Shown here piece by piece: positions 52,046 through 61,486 of a DNA stretch of 64,000 nucleotides. The notes beneath the pieces were generated by a model, which saw only the letters and a list, made by a program, of their open reading frames with translations, had not been told where the DNA came from and did not search any database. The translations under genes and the position numbers were made by a program. This stretch comes from Streptomyces odonnellii (lineage in GTDB: Bacteria; Actinomycetota; Actinomycetes; Streptomycetales; Streptomycetaceae), in contig NZ_LATD01000005.1 in assembly GCF_000981895.1 (NCBI RefSeq), positions 1-64,000 of the forward strand, read 5' to 3'. Every line of letters starts with the position of its first letter. Position 1 is the stretch's first letter.

Positions 52046-53896
52046 TCAGCGGATGATCTTCTCCACCAGCAGCCGCACGCCCGCCGCGATCGAGTCCGCG
52101 TCGATCCCCGCCGCCCGGAGCTGCTCACGCGGCGTCGCCGACCCCGGAACCCGGTCCACCGCCAGCCGTACCAGCCGCTTGGGCGCCGGGCGGCCGTCCG
52201 AGAACACCTCGGCCACCGCGTCCCCCACGCCACCTTGCGGACGGTGGTCCTCCACCGTGATCAGACAGCCCGTGTCGGACGCCGCCGCCTGAAGCGTGTG
52301 CTCGTCGGCCGGCTTGACCGAGTAAAGGTCGATCACCCGTACGGGAATGCCCTCGATGGCCAGCAGATCCGCGGCCTTGAGGCACTCGTGCACGGTGACA
52401 CCAGCGCCGATCAGGGTCACCCGGTCGCCGTCCGAGCGACGGAGCACCTTGCTGCCGCCCACGGGGAACTCCTCGTCGGGCCCGTAGATCACCGGGGTCG
52501 CTCCCCGGAGCGTACGGAGATAGCGGATGCCGGAGAGGGCGTGCATGTCCGCCACCAGCCGTGCCGTCTGGTTGGCGTCGCAGGGATGCAGCACCGTGGT
52601 GCCGTGCACCGCGCGGAACATCGCCAGGTCCTCCAGGCCCATCTGCGACGGACCGTCCTGGCCGATCGAGACGCCCGCGTGTGAGCCGACCACATTGATC
52701 GAGGCCCGGCCGACGGACGCCATCCGCAGGAAGTCGTGCGCGCGGGTCAGGAAGGCCGCGAAGGTCGAGGCGAAGGGGACGAAGCCCAGCGCCTGCATGC
52801 CGACGGCCGCGGCGATGAGCTGCTGTTCGGCGATGTAGCACTCGAAGAACCGGTCGGGGTGCTCCTTCGCGAAGAACTCGACCCGGGTGGAGTCGCTGAC
52901 CTCGCCGTCGAGCGCGACGACCTCGCCCTTGGCCGTACCGAGCGCGGCGAGGGCCCGTCCGTACGCGTCGCGGGTGGCTATCGAGTCGCCGATCTCGTAG
53001 CGCGGCAGTTCGAGGGTGACGGGATGCCTGGCGGTACGGGCGGGGGCCTCGGCTCCTGCGGGCTTCGCCACGGAGACCCGGATGGAGCGCCGGCCGCCCA
53101 GTTCCTCGATCGCGCTCTCGGCGTCGGGCAGCGGCTTGCCGTGCATGCCCTCGCGGTCCTCGACGGAGGCGACGCCCTTGCCCTTCCGGGTGCCCGCGAT
53201 GATCGCGGTCGGCCTGCGGCCGGTCGACCGGGCCTCGTTGAAGGCCGCGTCCACGGCGTCGACGTCATGGCCGTCGATCTCGATGGTGTGCCAGTCGAAC
53301 GCGCGGAGCCTGCGCCCGTACGCCTCCAGGTCCCGCTGGTGGCGGGTGGGGCCGCGCTGGCCGAGCCGGTTGACGTCGATGACGAGGGTCAGCGAGTCGA
53401 GATGCTCGACCCCGGCGTGCTCGATCGCCTCCCACACCGATCCCTCGGCCATCTCGCTGTCGCCGGAGAGCACCCAGACGTGGTACGGGGTACGGCCGAG
53501 CCGCTGGCCGGCGAGCGCCATGCCGACTCCCACGGGCAGCCCCTGGCCCAGCGAGCCGGTGGCGACATCGATCCAGGGAAGCTCCGGGGTCGGATGGCCT
53601 TCGAGCCGGCTGCCGAGCGTGCGGTAGGTGAGGAACTCCTGCTCGTCGATCGCGCCCGCCGCCAGATACATGGAGTACAGCAGCGGCGTGGCATGGCCCT
53701 TGGAGAAGATGAGGCGGTCGTTGCCCGGATGGGCGGGGCGGTCGAAGTCGTAGTGCAGATGCTTGGCGAGCAGTACCGCCATCAGATCGGCCGCGGACAT
53801 GGAGGAGGTCGGATGGCCCGATCCGGCCTTGTCCGCGACCCGTACCGAGTCGACCCTCAACTGCTGTCCCAGTTCGGCCAGTTCTTCGCTGTTCAT
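52046..53896 (-). CDS. tkt: transketolase
   Basis: This 616-residue protein has the N-terminal TPP motif of transketolases (GHPTSSMSAADLMAVLLAKH, WVLSGDSEMAEGSVWEAIEH), and a pyrimidine domain with FFECYIAEQQLIAAAVGMQA carrying the catalytic Glu. A transketolase C-terminal domain follows. It transfers two-carbon units between sugar phosphates in the pentose phosphate pathway. It is a single-chain enzyme somewhat shorter than the usual 650-700 residues. It begins one base after the oxidoreductase stop. Confidence 0.9.
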   Translation of the reverse strand: MNSEELAELGQQLRVDSVRVADKAGSGHPTSSMSAADLMAVLLAKHLHYDFDRPAHPGNDRLIFSKGHATPLLYSMYLAAGAIDEQEFLTYRTLGSRLEGHPTPELPWIDVATGSLGQGLPVGVGMALAGQRLGRTPYHVWVLSGDSEMAEGSVWEAIEHAGVEHLDSLTLVIDVNRLGQRGPTRHQRDLEAYGRRLRAFDWHTIEIDGHDVDAVDAAFNEARSTGRRPTAIIAGTRKGKGVASVEDREGMHGKPLPDAESAIEELGGRRSIRVSVAKPAGAEAPARTARHPVTLELPRYEIGDSIATRDAYGRALAALGTAKGEVVALDGEVSDSTRVEFFAKEHPDRFFECYIAEQQLIAAAVGMQALGFVPFASTFAAFLTRAHDFLRMASVGRASINVVGSHAGVSIGQDGPSQMGLEDLAMFRAVHGTTVLHPCDANQTARLVADMHALSGIRYLRTLRGATPVIYGPDEEFPVGGSKVLRRSDGDRVTLIGAGVTVHECLKAADLLAIEGIPVRVIDLYSVKPADEHTLQAAASDTGCLITVEDHRPQGGVGDAVAEVFSDGRPAPKRLVRLAVDRVPGSATPREQLRAAGIDADSIAAGVRLLVEKIIR

Positions 53897-53897
53897 G

Positions 53898-55247
53898 TCA
53901 CTCCTCGCGGGGTGTGCGGTCTGGGTCGGGGGTGTCGGGTCCGCCGGGTACGCGCGCCAGCTCCGGCGACGACGATTCGAGCGGTACGGTCCACGAGCGG
54001 ACCAGACCGAGCTGTACGGCCTGTCGCGGCAGGACCGAGTCGAGCAGCCAGTCGGCGGCGACGCGCACCCGGTTGCCCGGCATGGCCGCCAGGTGGTAGC
54101 CACGGGTGACGGCGCCCGCGAGCGGTCCGGACAGCGGCACCCCGAGCGGGTTGGCCGCGGCCTTGACACCGCCGAGATCCACGACGAACCCCAAGTCGTT
54201 GTGCCGGTAGGCCTGCTGCTCGCCGTGGCCGAGGGAGGCGATCACGTTGTGGGCCGCCACCCTGCCCTGCCTGCTGGCGTGCTGGGCGGTCATCGGGGTG
54301 AACCGGCCCGGCCTGGTGAGGTCGGGTACGGCCGCGGCGTCACCACAGGCGAACACCTCCGGGTGGCCGGGCACATTGAGCTGTGAATCGACCAGCAGCC
54401 GGCCCCGCTCGACGGGCAGGCCGACTCCGGAGACCAGCGGGTCGGGCCGTACGCCCACGCACCACACCAGGGTGTGCGTCTCGATGAACTCGCCGTCGTC
54501 CAGGGTCACTCCGGTCGGCCCGGCGCGTTTGACGGAGGTACGGGTCCGTACGTCGACACCGCGCCGGCGCAGTACCCGGTCCGCGGTGGTGGAGAGCCTG
54601 CGGTCCAGTTCGGGCAGGACGCGCGGGGCGATGTCGAGGAGCATCCAGCGGGGCCTGCACGCATGGCGCCAGGCGGGCTGTTTGCGGACCAGGGCATCGG
54701 TGAAGAGCTGGCCCTGAGCGGCGACTTCGGTGCCGGTGTAGCCCGCCCCGACCACGACGAAGGTGGTACGGGCGGCTGCCTCGCCATGGTCGGCGGTATC
54801 GGCGGCCAGCTCTATCTGGCGGGTGACATGGTCGCGCAGATAGAGCGCCTCGGGTAGTCCGCGGAAGCCGTGCGCGTACTCGGCGACGCCGGGCACCGGC
54901 AGCAGTTTGTTGACACTGCCCACGGCCAGGACGAGCCGGTCGTACGTCAGCTCGCCGCGCTCGCCCTCCGGTCCCCGGTAGCCGACACACCGCGATTCCA
55001 GGTCGACATGGTCGGCCTCGCCGAGGACGAGCCGTACGCGCCGCAGGGTCCCGGGGAGGGAGACGGTCACTCGGCGCGCCTCCAGAATGCCCGCGGCGAC
55101 CTGGGGCAGGAGCGGGAGATAGAGAAAGTAGTCCGTGGGGTTCAGCAGGACCACTTCCGCTCTGCCCTTCAGGCGGCGGGAGAGCGTGTGGGCGGCTTCG
55201 TAGCCGGCGAATCCAGCCCCGACGATGACTATGCGTTTCTGGCTCAC
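53898..55247 (-). CDS. NDH-2-like NAD(P)/FAD oxidoreductase
   Basis: This encodes 449 residues with two dinucleotide-binding motifs: RIVIVGAGFAGYEAAHTLSR and TFVVVGAGYTGTEVAAQGQL. The FAD-binding ACGDAAAVPD lies late. It resembles type II NADH dehydrogenases that pass electrons to quinone without pumping protons. No membrane span is evident; the hydrophobic C-terminal part may dock to the membrane. It is co-transcribed with transketolase. Confidence 0.88.
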   Translation of the reverse strand: MSQKRIVIVGAGFAGYEAAHTLSRRLKGRAEVVLLNPTDYFLYLPLLPQVAAGILEARRVTVSLPGTLRRVRLVLGEADHVDLESRCVGYRGPEGERGELTYDRLVLAVGSVNKLLPVPGVAEYAHGFRGLPEALYLRDHVTRQIELAADTADHGEAAARTTFVVVGAGYTGTEVAAQGQLFTDALVRKQPAWRHACRPRWMLLDIAPRVLPELDRRLSTTADRVLRRRGVDVRTRTSVKRAGPTGVTLDDGEFIETHTLVWCVGVRPDPLVSGVGLPVERGRLLVDSQLNVPGHPEVFACGDAAAVPDLTRPGRFTPMTAQHASRQGRVAAHNVIASLGHGEQQAYRHNDLGFVVDLGGVKAAANPLGVPLSGPLAGAVTRGYHLAAMPGNRVRVAADWLLDSVLPRQAVQLGLVRSWTVPLESSSPELARVPGGPDTPDPDRTPREE

Positions 55248-55512
55248 GTTCGACTCCGGACTGTTACATAACGGGTCGTACGGGACGACTTGTCACGTGC
55301 CCGCCGAGGGCGGCGACAAACACCCCGGCCCGCCGCGCGCCCCGCGGACCCCGCAGCACGAGCCGCCCCACCTGGGCTTCTTCCGCCGGTTGACACGGTG
55401 GGGAGAGGTGGGAAGGTGGACCCAGAGGAAGGAGCCGCCCCTTCCCACCGGCAGGACCCCGACGCGCCGGCGCACGGCCGGCCCGCGGGGAGCGAGGCCC
55501 TGGGAGTACGAC

Positions 55513-56055
55513 GTGAGCGGCGACGGCGACGAGAGTGACGGGCTGATGGGTGACGAGGTCTACCAGCCGGACGGCTCGGAGATCATCGACGACGAGGGCA
55601 TCCTCGACCCCGAGGACACCCTGCTCGACCGCGGCTCCGACCCCTTCGACGAGGGCTGGTCGCCGCCGGAGCGCCCGCTGGGCGTGGAGCACACCGGGAC
55701 GACGGCCGCCGAGCAGCGCAGGGGCGAGACGCTGGACCAGCGGCTCGCCGAGGAGGTCCCCGATCTGACGGCCCCGGTGGGGGACGGCATCGGCGATCTG
55801 CCGTACGGAGAGGGCGAGACGCTCGACGACGAGGTCGGCGACGACCGCTCGGGGCGACTGGTGGCGCCCGACGAGGGAGCGCACGAGGACGCCGAGAAGG
55901 ACATGATCGCGAGCGATGTGGGGATCGACGGTGCCGCGGCGTCGGCGGAGGAGGCCGCGGTGCATCTCATTCCGTACACGGAGGAGTCCGAGGTCCCGTA
56001 TGCCGACGAGGACGAGATGCCGTACGGCGACGAGGACGAGTACGGGCCGCCGTGA
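55513..56055 (+). CDS. DUF5709 domain-containing acidic protein
   Basis: This 180-residue, very acidic protein has DEVYQPDGSEIIDDEGILDP, DTLLDRGSDPFDEGWSPPER, RRGETLDQRLAEEVPD and a tail of acidic repeats (PYADEDEMPYGDEDEY). DUF5709 proteins are widespread in actinobacteria; their role is unknown. GTG 55513 is supported by GGGAG six bases upstream. It stands alone and is divergent from the oxidoreductase. Confidence 0.88.
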   Translation: MSGDGDESDGLMGDEVYQPDGSEIIDDEGILDPEDTLLDRGSDPFDEGWSPPERPLGVEHTGTTAAEQRRGETLDQRLAEEVPDLTAPVGDGIGDLPYGEGETLDDEVGDDRSGRLVAPDEGAHEDAEKDMIASDVGIDGAAASAEEAAVHLIPYTEESEVPYADEDEMPYGDEDEYGPP

Positions 56056-56156
56056 GCCGCGGGAGCACGGCGAACGCGGTGCTGCGAGCACGGCGGACGA
56101 AACGCGGTGAGAGCGCGGCAGAGGCGGTACACGACAAGCGACGTACACCGGAGGCG

Positions 56157-56210
56157 AGCGCCGTACACCGGAAGCGGGTGAACTCCCGCGTGGTGTACGG
56201 CGCTTCTTCT
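56157..56210 (+). terminator. hairpin with T-rich tail
   Basis: GCGCCGTACACC and GGTGTACGGCGC pair around a 22-base loop, followed by TTCTTCT. It lies about 100 bp after the DUF5709 gene. Confidence 0.72.
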
Positions 56211-56244
56211 GGATGTACGGCACGTCAGCGCGGGTCACATGCGG

Positions 56245-56760
56245 TCAGGCCGGTACGGGAACGGCCGGCCGGACCGGAAGAGCCGGGAGATCCGGGAAGG
56301 GGGCGGGCTCCGGGACCGGCTGGCGCCGCGCGGCGTCGAGTCCGCCGAGCGGGGCCCGCGGCCCCCGCGGTATGTCCTGCGGGCTGCGCACACTTCTGGT
56401 GAACCAGATGACCTTGCCCTGGGCCGTGGGGCAGGTGCCCCAGCTGTCGCTCAGCGCGGCGACCCGCGCCAGCCCTCCGCCGCCCGCGGTACGCAGCCGG
56501 GGCATCCTGGGGCCGTTGTCCTCGACGGACACCGTGAGATGGCGGCCCGTCCAGCGCAGTTCGAGTACACAGTGGTTGTCGTCGCCGGTATGACGATGGA
56601 CATTGGTCAGAAGTTCGGCGACGGCCCTGCCGACGGGATCGACGTGCAGTTCGAGCTTCCAGCGCCGGAGATGGGCTGCGACGATATGCCGGAGCTGCGC
56701 GACGCGCTCCGGGGAGGCGTGCAATTCCACCACGTGGTGACGGGCGAGTGGAACTGTCAT
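56245..56760 (-). CDS. ATP-binding regulatory protein (RsbW-like HATPase)
   Basis: This encodes 171 residues. It has an N-box VGRAVAELLTNVHRHTGDDN and a G1-like VEDNGPRMPRLRTAGGGGLA, as in anti-sigma HATPase proteins of streptomycetes. A Pro/Arg-rich tail follows. Such proteins bind and phosphorylate regulators of stress sigma factors; the partner is unknown. It is a separate gene with its own start ATG at 56760. Confidence 0.85.
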   Translation of the reverse strand: MTVPLARHHVVELHASPERVAQLRHIVAAHLRRWKLELHVDPVGRAVAELLTNVHRHTGDDNHCVLELRWTGRHLTVSVEDNGPRMPRLRTAGGGGLARVAALSDSWGTCPTAQGKVIWFTRSVRSPQDIPRGPRAPLGGLDAARRQPVPEPAPFPDLPALPVRPAVPVPA

Positions 56761-56983
56761 GGTCGAGGCTCCTCACGCAGAGGCCCACAGGCTTCGCCAC
56801 GTTGTACCCCTGCCGCCGGCGTCAACCGCGTACCGCTGCCGCGTACCCGTACCACTGCTGACGACGTACCAACGACCCCCGAGCACGAAGCGTGAGCGAT
56901 AACCACTTCTGGGTCATCCTCAGGGTGAGGTCGCCTCTCCATGACCGCAACATGAAGGCGGTTCACGCCCAGGACACCGGCGC

Positions 56984-57388
56984 TTACCCGCTCTCCAGGC
57001 GCACCTGGATCTCCTCCTCCTGGTCGCCGAAGGCCGTTCCGATGTCACGGACGGTGAACACGGAGGCCAGGGTTTTCCGCATGCTGTCCACCGCGGTGTA
57101 GCCGCCCTGAAGGGTGGCCGTCAGTGGTGCGTCCAGCTTCGCGGGTCCCGGCTTCCTGCGCATTCGGGAGGCGTCGTACGTCGCGATCCATACGGTGGGA
57201 CGGCGCTCGGCCACCTCCCGGGGGATGTCGTCGGCGGCGCGGTCGCAGGCGAAGGCGGTGCGCAGCACACCGAACACGGCGTGCGCGTCCTCCTTCGCCC
57301 CGTTGGTGAGCGCCACCACGACCTCGTCCACGGGCGGGCGCGTACCCTTCCCGGAACTGTTCCCGGAACTCTTCGCGGAACTCTTCAC
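56984..57388 (-). CDS. hypothetical protein with Ser/Lys-rich N-terminus
   Basis: This encodes 134 residues. The N-terminus is made of Lys/Ser/Gly repeats (KSSAKSSGNSSGKG). The body contains DEVVVALTNGAKEDAHAVFG and ERRPTVWIATYDASRMRRKP, and no catalytic motif. The repeat corresponds to a GGAACTCTTC-like DNA repeat on the plus strand. I do not recognise a family. It precedes the PfpI gene's downstream end by 92 bp. Confidence 0.7.
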   Translation of the reverse strand: MKSSAKSSGNSSGKGTRPPVDEVVVALTNGAKEDAHAVFGVLRTAFACDRAADDIPREVAERRPTVWIATYDASRMRRKPGPAKLDAPLTATLQGGYTAVDSMRKTLASVFTVRDIGTAFGDQEEEIQVRLESG

Positions 57389-57479
57389 GGGAATCGCTCC
57401 TCTCGTTGTCCTTCCAGGCTCTCCCCGGCGGCTCGGACCCGGTGTCGTCGGATCCCGAGGTCCTCCGATCCCGGGTATC

Positions 57480-58013
57480 TCAGATCCCGAGTTCCTTCAG
57501 GAGCGTCGCGCAGAAGGCGTCGAGGTCCGCGGGTTTCCTGCTGGTGATCAGGGTGCTGGGCGCGGAGGTGTCGACCATGACCTGGTCGTCGACCCAGGTG
57601 GCGCCCGCGTTGCTCAGATCGGTCCGCAGGCTCGGCCACGAGGTCATCGTCCTGCCGTGCACCACATCGGCCTCGATCAGCGTCCACGGCGCATGGCAGA
57701 TCGCCGCCACCGGCTTGCCCGCGTCGAAGAAGCCCTTGACGAACGACACGGCTTTCGGGTCCATCCGCAGGGCGTCCGGATTGGCGACGCCCCCGGGCAG
57801 GACCAGCGCGTCGTAGTCGTCCACGCCGCTCTCGGACACCGTGCTGTCGACGGGGAACGTGTCCGCCTTGTCCAGGCCGTCAAAGGCCTGGATCTCCCCG
57901 GGTGCCGTGGAGACCAGTACGCGATCGCCGCCGGCGTCGCCCACCGCCTGCCACGGTTCGGTCAGCTCGACCTGCTCCACGCCCTTGGGGGCCATGAGGA
58001 ATGCCACTCGCAT
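57480..58013 (-). CDS. DJ-1/PfpI-family protein
   Basis: This 177-residue protein has MRVAFLMAPKGVEQVELTEP, DALVLPGGVANPDALRMDPK and the Cys elbow AAICHAPWTLIEADVVHGRT. DJ-1/PfpI proteins include deglycases, chaperones and proteases. It is full length, in contrast to the remnant at 8446-8885. The ATG at 58013 is used because the longer open frame upstream is non-homologous. It lies 57 bp from a divergent-facing permease end. Confidence 0.9.
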   Translation of the reverse strand: MRVAFLMAPKGVEQVELTEPWQAVGDAGGDRVLVSTAPGEIQAFDGLDKADTFPVDSTVSESGVDDYDALVLPGGVANPDALRMDPKAVSFVKGFFDAGKPVAAICHAPWTLIEADVVHGRTMTSWPSLRTDLSNAGATWVDDQVMVDTSAPSTLITSRKPADLDAFCATLLKELGI

Positions 58014-58069
58014 GGGATTCACACTCTTTTCGTACAGTTTTGTACTGTCTCGTTCGTGCCTCTCTCCTC
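58014..58069. promoter_or_regulatory. possible operator upstream of the PfpI gene
   Basis: The AT-rich segment TACAGTTTTGTACTGT (near 58035-58050) contains ACAGT and ACTGT as inverted arms. It lies just upstream of the minus-strand PfpI start and could be a promoter-operator. Confidence 0.4.
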
Positions 58070-59167
58070 TTACTTGTGAAATTCTTCCCGATTTCCGGCG
58101 GGCGAGCGCGTCGGGGCGGTGGCGGTACGGAGGCGTCCCGCCAGGTCCGCGGTCCGGTGGCGCAGCCGCTGGAGCGGAGTGGCCGGCAGTTCGCGGGCCG
58201 CGCCGCGCGCGTAGTACCGCTCGACGTAGAACTGGCCGACGGACAGCACGCTGGTGACCGCGATGTACCAGAGGGTCGCCACCATCAGCAGCGGGATCAC
58301 CTGGTACGTGCGGTTGTAGATGAGCTGCACCGAGAAGAGCAGGTCCTGTACGGCGAGGACGCTCACGATGCTCGTCCCCTTCAGAGTGCCTATGAGCATA
58401 TTGCCCGCGGTCGGGACGATGGAGCGCATCGCCTGCGGCACGATGATCCGGCGCAGCACCCGCCCGCGGCTCAGCCCCAGCGCCTGCGCGGCCTCGGTCT
58501 GTCCGCTGTCCACGGAGAGGATGCCGCCGCGCACCACCTCCGCCGCGTAGGCCGCCTCGTGCAGGGTGAGCCCGATCAGGGCGGTGAGTCCCGCGCCGAA
58601 GAGGTTCACGGTCTTGAAGGTGAGGAATTCGGGGCCGAAGGGGATCCCGACGCCGAGCGTCGGATAGAGCGCGCCGATGTTGAACCAGAACAGGAGCTGC
58701 ACCAGCAGCGGGGTGGATCTGAAGATCCATACGTATCCCCAACTGATCGTGCGCAGAACGGGGTTGGCGGACAGCCGCATGACGGCGAAGACGGTGCCGA
58801 TCAGGAATCCCAGCACCATCACACCCGCGGTGAGCCAGAGGGTGAGCAGCAGTCCGTCCAGTACGGCGGGCGTGGTGAAGTACTGGCCCACCACACTCCA
58901 CTGGAACCGCTCGTTGCGGACGACCGAGTTGACGACCATCGCGAGAAAGAGCAGCGCCACGGTGCCGGACAGCCACCGGCCGAGGTGACGGCGGGGCACG
59001 ATACGGGTGATCTCATCGGCCCCGGGCGGCGACAGATCCCGCTTCGGAGAGGCCGCGCCCGAGGAAGACGTGTCCGAAGAAGGCGTGTCCGAGGAGGGCG
59101 TGCCTGAAGGGGACGGGCCTGGGGAGGACGGGCCTGATACACCGAGGACATCGGGGGTTGCGGACAT
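58070..59167 (-). CDS. amino-acid-type ABC transporter permease
   Basis: This 365-residue protein has a Ser/Pro-rich N-terminus and then a HisM/GlnP-type permease: TLWLTAGVMVLGFLIGTVFA, FRSTPLLVQLLFWFNIGALY and the EAA-like loop with QALGLSRGRVLRRIIVPQAM. It forms the membrane channel of a polar amino-acid or sulfur-compound importer. It diverges from the operon at 59828 and has a paralogue there (62517-63560). ATG 59167 follows GGAG. Confidence 0.88.
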   Translation of the reverse strand: MSATPDVLGVSGPSSPGPSPSGTPSSDTPSSDTSSSGAASPKRDLSPPGADEITRIVPRRHLGRWLSGTVALLFLAMVVNSVVRNERFQWSVVGQYFTTPAVLDGLLLTLWLTAGVMVLGFLIGTVFAVMRLSANPVLRTISWGYVWIFRSTPLLVQLLFWFNIGALYPTLGVGIPFGPEFLTFKTVNLFGAGLTALIGLTLHEAAYAAEVVRGGILSVDSGQTEAAQALGLSRGRVLRRIIVPQAMRSIVPTAGNMLIGTLKGTSIVSVLAVQDLLFSVQLIYNRTYQVIPLLMVATLWYIAVTSVLSVGQFYVERYYARGAARELPATPLQRLRHRTADLAGRLRTATAPTRSPAGNREEFHK

Positions 59168-59420
59168 GAGGGGGCTCCGGCGGGAGAGAGCGGGCGGCGG
59201 TGGACTGCGTACTGCGGACCTCTTCGCGCACACCGCGTCCCTCAACACGGCCGGTACGCCCCGGTGCCGGCCCCGGTTTCACTCAACGGCCGGGCACCAC
59301 TGGGTCGTACGTCCCTCGATCGTACGGGCGGACTCGGCGCCCTTGTCAAGGAGCGGCGGTGCCGGACCACAGTGCGGGCACCGGTTGACTTCGGTGAACG
59401 TACCGTGCTCAATTGGCTCC

Positions 59421-59498
59421 ATGCAGAAGCAGCCGCCGTTGGTCACCCGCGGCCACATCGACTTCGGTCGAGTGTGGTCCGCCTCTTGTTGCGCCTGA
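59421..59498 (+). CDS. cysteine-type leader peptide
   Basis: A 25-residue frame reads QKQPPLVTRGHIDFGRVWSA and ends with Cys-Cys-Ala before TGA. Actinobacteria carry such short leaders (consensus around xxSRRHVDLxRVxSAxC) upstream of cysteine and sulfur genes, where ribosome stalling at Cys codons controls the downstream genes. The tandem UGU-UGC codons fit this. It lies 330 bp upstream of the flavin monooxygenase. Confidence 0.75.
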   Translation: MQKQPPLVTRGHIDFGRVWSASCCA

Positions 59499-59827
59499 CG
59501 CCCTTCCCGGCACCAGTCGCATCTGACCCGGCAGCGGGCCGTCCGACCGGCCCCTCCCTCCCTCGGTGATTCCGCGGCGGGCCTCTCTCCGCTTCTCCTC
59601 CGGGCGCACGCTGCCGTCGTCTCCCTGACGTTCCACGCGCCATTCCGCTGTCTGCGCCATCGCTTCCGAGTCGCCGTCCGCGAGCTTCCGAGTTCCGCCT
59701 GCCCGCGTCTGCCACAGCTCTTCCGTCGAGCCGCCGTCCCGCGTCCCGCGGCGTGTGCCCAGGGTTCCTTCGGCATGCCCTCCGGCCGCGTACGGGCGGC
59801 TCCTCTTCCCCGCTCGAAAGGTCCGTC
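59499..59827 (+). promoter_or_regulatory. attenuator/leader region of the sulfur operon
   Basis: This 329-bp region between the leader peptide and the monooxygenase start has no gene. A pyrimidine-rich tract (GGCTCCTCTTCCCCGCTCG) sits just before the ribosome site GAAAGG, and could mask it. Regulation by leader translation is inferred from the Cys-ended leader. Confidence 0.5.
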
Positions 59828-60961
59828 ATGCCTGTGGAGTTCCTCGGTATCGCCGCCACCCACGACGGGTCGGAGACGAATCCCCGCTCCGGCGCCGCGT
59901 TCGACAAGGAGTACACGCTCAGGCTCGCCCGCGCCCATGAGGACCACGGCTGGGACCGGGTGCTGTTCGCGTACGGTTCGGGCTCGCCCGATCCGGCGCC
60001 GGCTGCCGCGTTCATCGCCTCCCGGCTGGACCGGCTCCAGATCCTGCTGGCGCACCGGCCGAACGTGTCGTATCCGACGTATGCCGCCAAGACCTTCGCC
60101 ACGCTGGACCGGATCAGCGAGGGGCGGCTCACGGTCCACTTCATCACCGGAGGCAACGACCACGAGCAGGGCCGCGAGGGCGACACGCTCACCAAGGACC
60201 GGCGCTACTCGCGGACGCGCGAGTACATCGAGATCGTCAAGCGGATCTGGACCTCGCACGAGGCCTTCGACCACGAGGGCGAGCACTACCGCTTCCACGA
60301 CTTCGTCAGCGATGTGTTCCCGGTCCAGCAGCCGCGGCCCGGTGTGTCGTTCGGCGGCTCCTCACCCGCGGCGTACGAGGCGGGCGGCGCCGAGGCCGAC
60401 ATCTACTGCCTGTGGGGCGAGCCGCTGGAGAAGACCGCGGAGCAGATCGAGGCGGTGCGGGCCGCGGCGCTGGCGGCCGGGCGCCCGGCACCGCCCCGTA
60501 TCCAGGTGGCCTTCCGCCCGATCATCGCCCCGACCGAGGAACTGGCCTGGGAGAAGGCCCACCGGACGGTGGACGCGATCAAGGCGCGCAGGGAGCAGGG
60601 CGATCCGGTCCTGGTGCGCCACCACCGCCGGGGAGAGCCCGAGAACACCGGGTCGCAGCGGCTGATCGCGATCGCGGAGTCGGGCGAGCGCTACGACCGG
60701 GCGCTGTGGACCGCAACCGCCGCCGCCACCGGCGGCGCGGGCAACTCCAACGCCCTGGTCGGTACGCCCGAGACGGTCGCCGCGGCGCTGCTCGACTACT
60801 ACGACCTGGGCGTGGACATCATCTCCGCCCGTGGCTACGACCTGCTCGACGACGCCGTCGACTTCGGCCGTCACGTCATCCCGCTGGTCCGTGAAGAGGT
60901 CGCCAAGCGGGACGCCGAGCGCGCGGCCGAGGGCGCGCGGAGCCTGGCCGAGGCGGGCTGA
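59828..60961 (+). CDS. LLM-class flavin-dependent monooxygenase (SsuD/YxeK-like)
   Basis: This 377-residue protein has FLGIAATHDGSE, HEDHGWDRVLFAYGSGSPDP, ARGYDLLDDAVDFGRHVIPL and HFITGGNDHEQGREGDTLTK, signatures of the luciferase-like SsuD/YxeK type. These enzymes use FMNH2 and O2 to cleave C-S bonds. The next genes are an acetyltransferase and a transporter, as in the Bacillus ytm/yxe operons for S-modified cysteine. GAAAGG precedes ATG 59828. Its stop overlaps the next start (ATGA). Confidence 0.88.
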   Translation: MPVEFLGIAATHDGSETNPRSGAAFDKEYTLRLARAHEDHGWDRVLFAYGSGSPDPAPAAAFIASRLDRLQILLAHRPNVSYPTYAAKTFATLDRISEGRLTVHFITGGNDHEQGREGDTLTKDRRYSRTREYIEIVKRIWTSHEAFDHEGEHYRFHDFVSDVFPVQQPRPGVSFGGSSPAAYEAGGAEADIYCLWGEPLEKTAEQIEAVRAAALAAGRPAPPRIQVAFRPIIAPTEELAWEKAHRTVDAIKARREQGDPVLVRHHRRGEPENTGSQRLIAIAESGERYDRALWTATAAATGGAGNSNALVGTPETVAAALLDYYDLGVDIISARGYDLLDDAVDFGRHVIPLVREEVAKRDAERAAEGARSLAEAG

Positions 60962-61482
60962 TGACCTCCGTCGCCGAGCCGGGCGGGCAGACCTGGGTAC
61001 GGACGGCCCTCTCGGATCCGCTGGTGCTGCCGATGCTGAGCGAGCTGGGCCGGGAGTACGCCACCCGCTACGGCATCGACTCGCGGGACGAGCTGGCCCG
61101 CTATCCGGACGAGGAGTTCGAGCCTCCGCACGGGGCCCTGCTGCTGTTGCTGGAGGACGGCGAGCCGGTCGCCGGGGGCGCGTTCCGCCGGTACGACAGC
61201 ACCACGGCCGAGCTGAAGCGGATCTGGACGCACTCCGCGCACCGGCGGCGGGGGCTGGCCCTGCGGGTGGTCGGCGAGCTGGAACGTACCGCCGCCGCAC
61301 GGGGCTACCGCCGGATCCATCTGACCACCGGGCCGCGCCAGCCCGAGGCGCGAGGGCTCTATCTCACCGCCGGATACACACCCCTGTTTGACACGAGCGC
61401 CGATCCGGAGACCATCGGCCCGCTGCCGTTCGAGAAGGATCTCGCCGGCCGTCCCGCCGGCTCCGCCGAAGGAAAGGTATGA
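60961..61482 (+). CDS. GNAT-family N-acetyltransferase
   Basis: This 173-residue protein has the acetyl-CoA motif RIWTHSAHRRRGLALRVVGE and YRRIHLTTGPRQPEARGLYL. It overlaps the monooxygenase gene by one base of the stop, so the two are co-translated. In the ytm/yxe-type pathways a GNAT enzyme acetylates S-modified cysteine before the monooxygenase acts; I infer the same role. The substrate is not proven. Confidence 0.85.
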   Translation: MTSVAEPGGQTWVRTALSDPLVLPMLSELGREYATRYGIDSRDELARYPDEEFEPPHGALLLLLEDGEPVAGGAFRRYDSTTAELKRIWTHSAHRRRGLALRVVGELERTAAARGYRRIHLTTGPRQPEARGLYLTAGYTPLFDTSADPETIGPLPFEKDLAGRPAGSAEGKV

Positions 61483-61486
61483 CCCC

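Noticed and set aside
58014..58976. Extension of the PfpI frame upstream
   Set aside because: The extension is antisense-like, Arg-rich and overlaps the permease gene, whereas MRVAFLMAPKG is a typical PfpI start.
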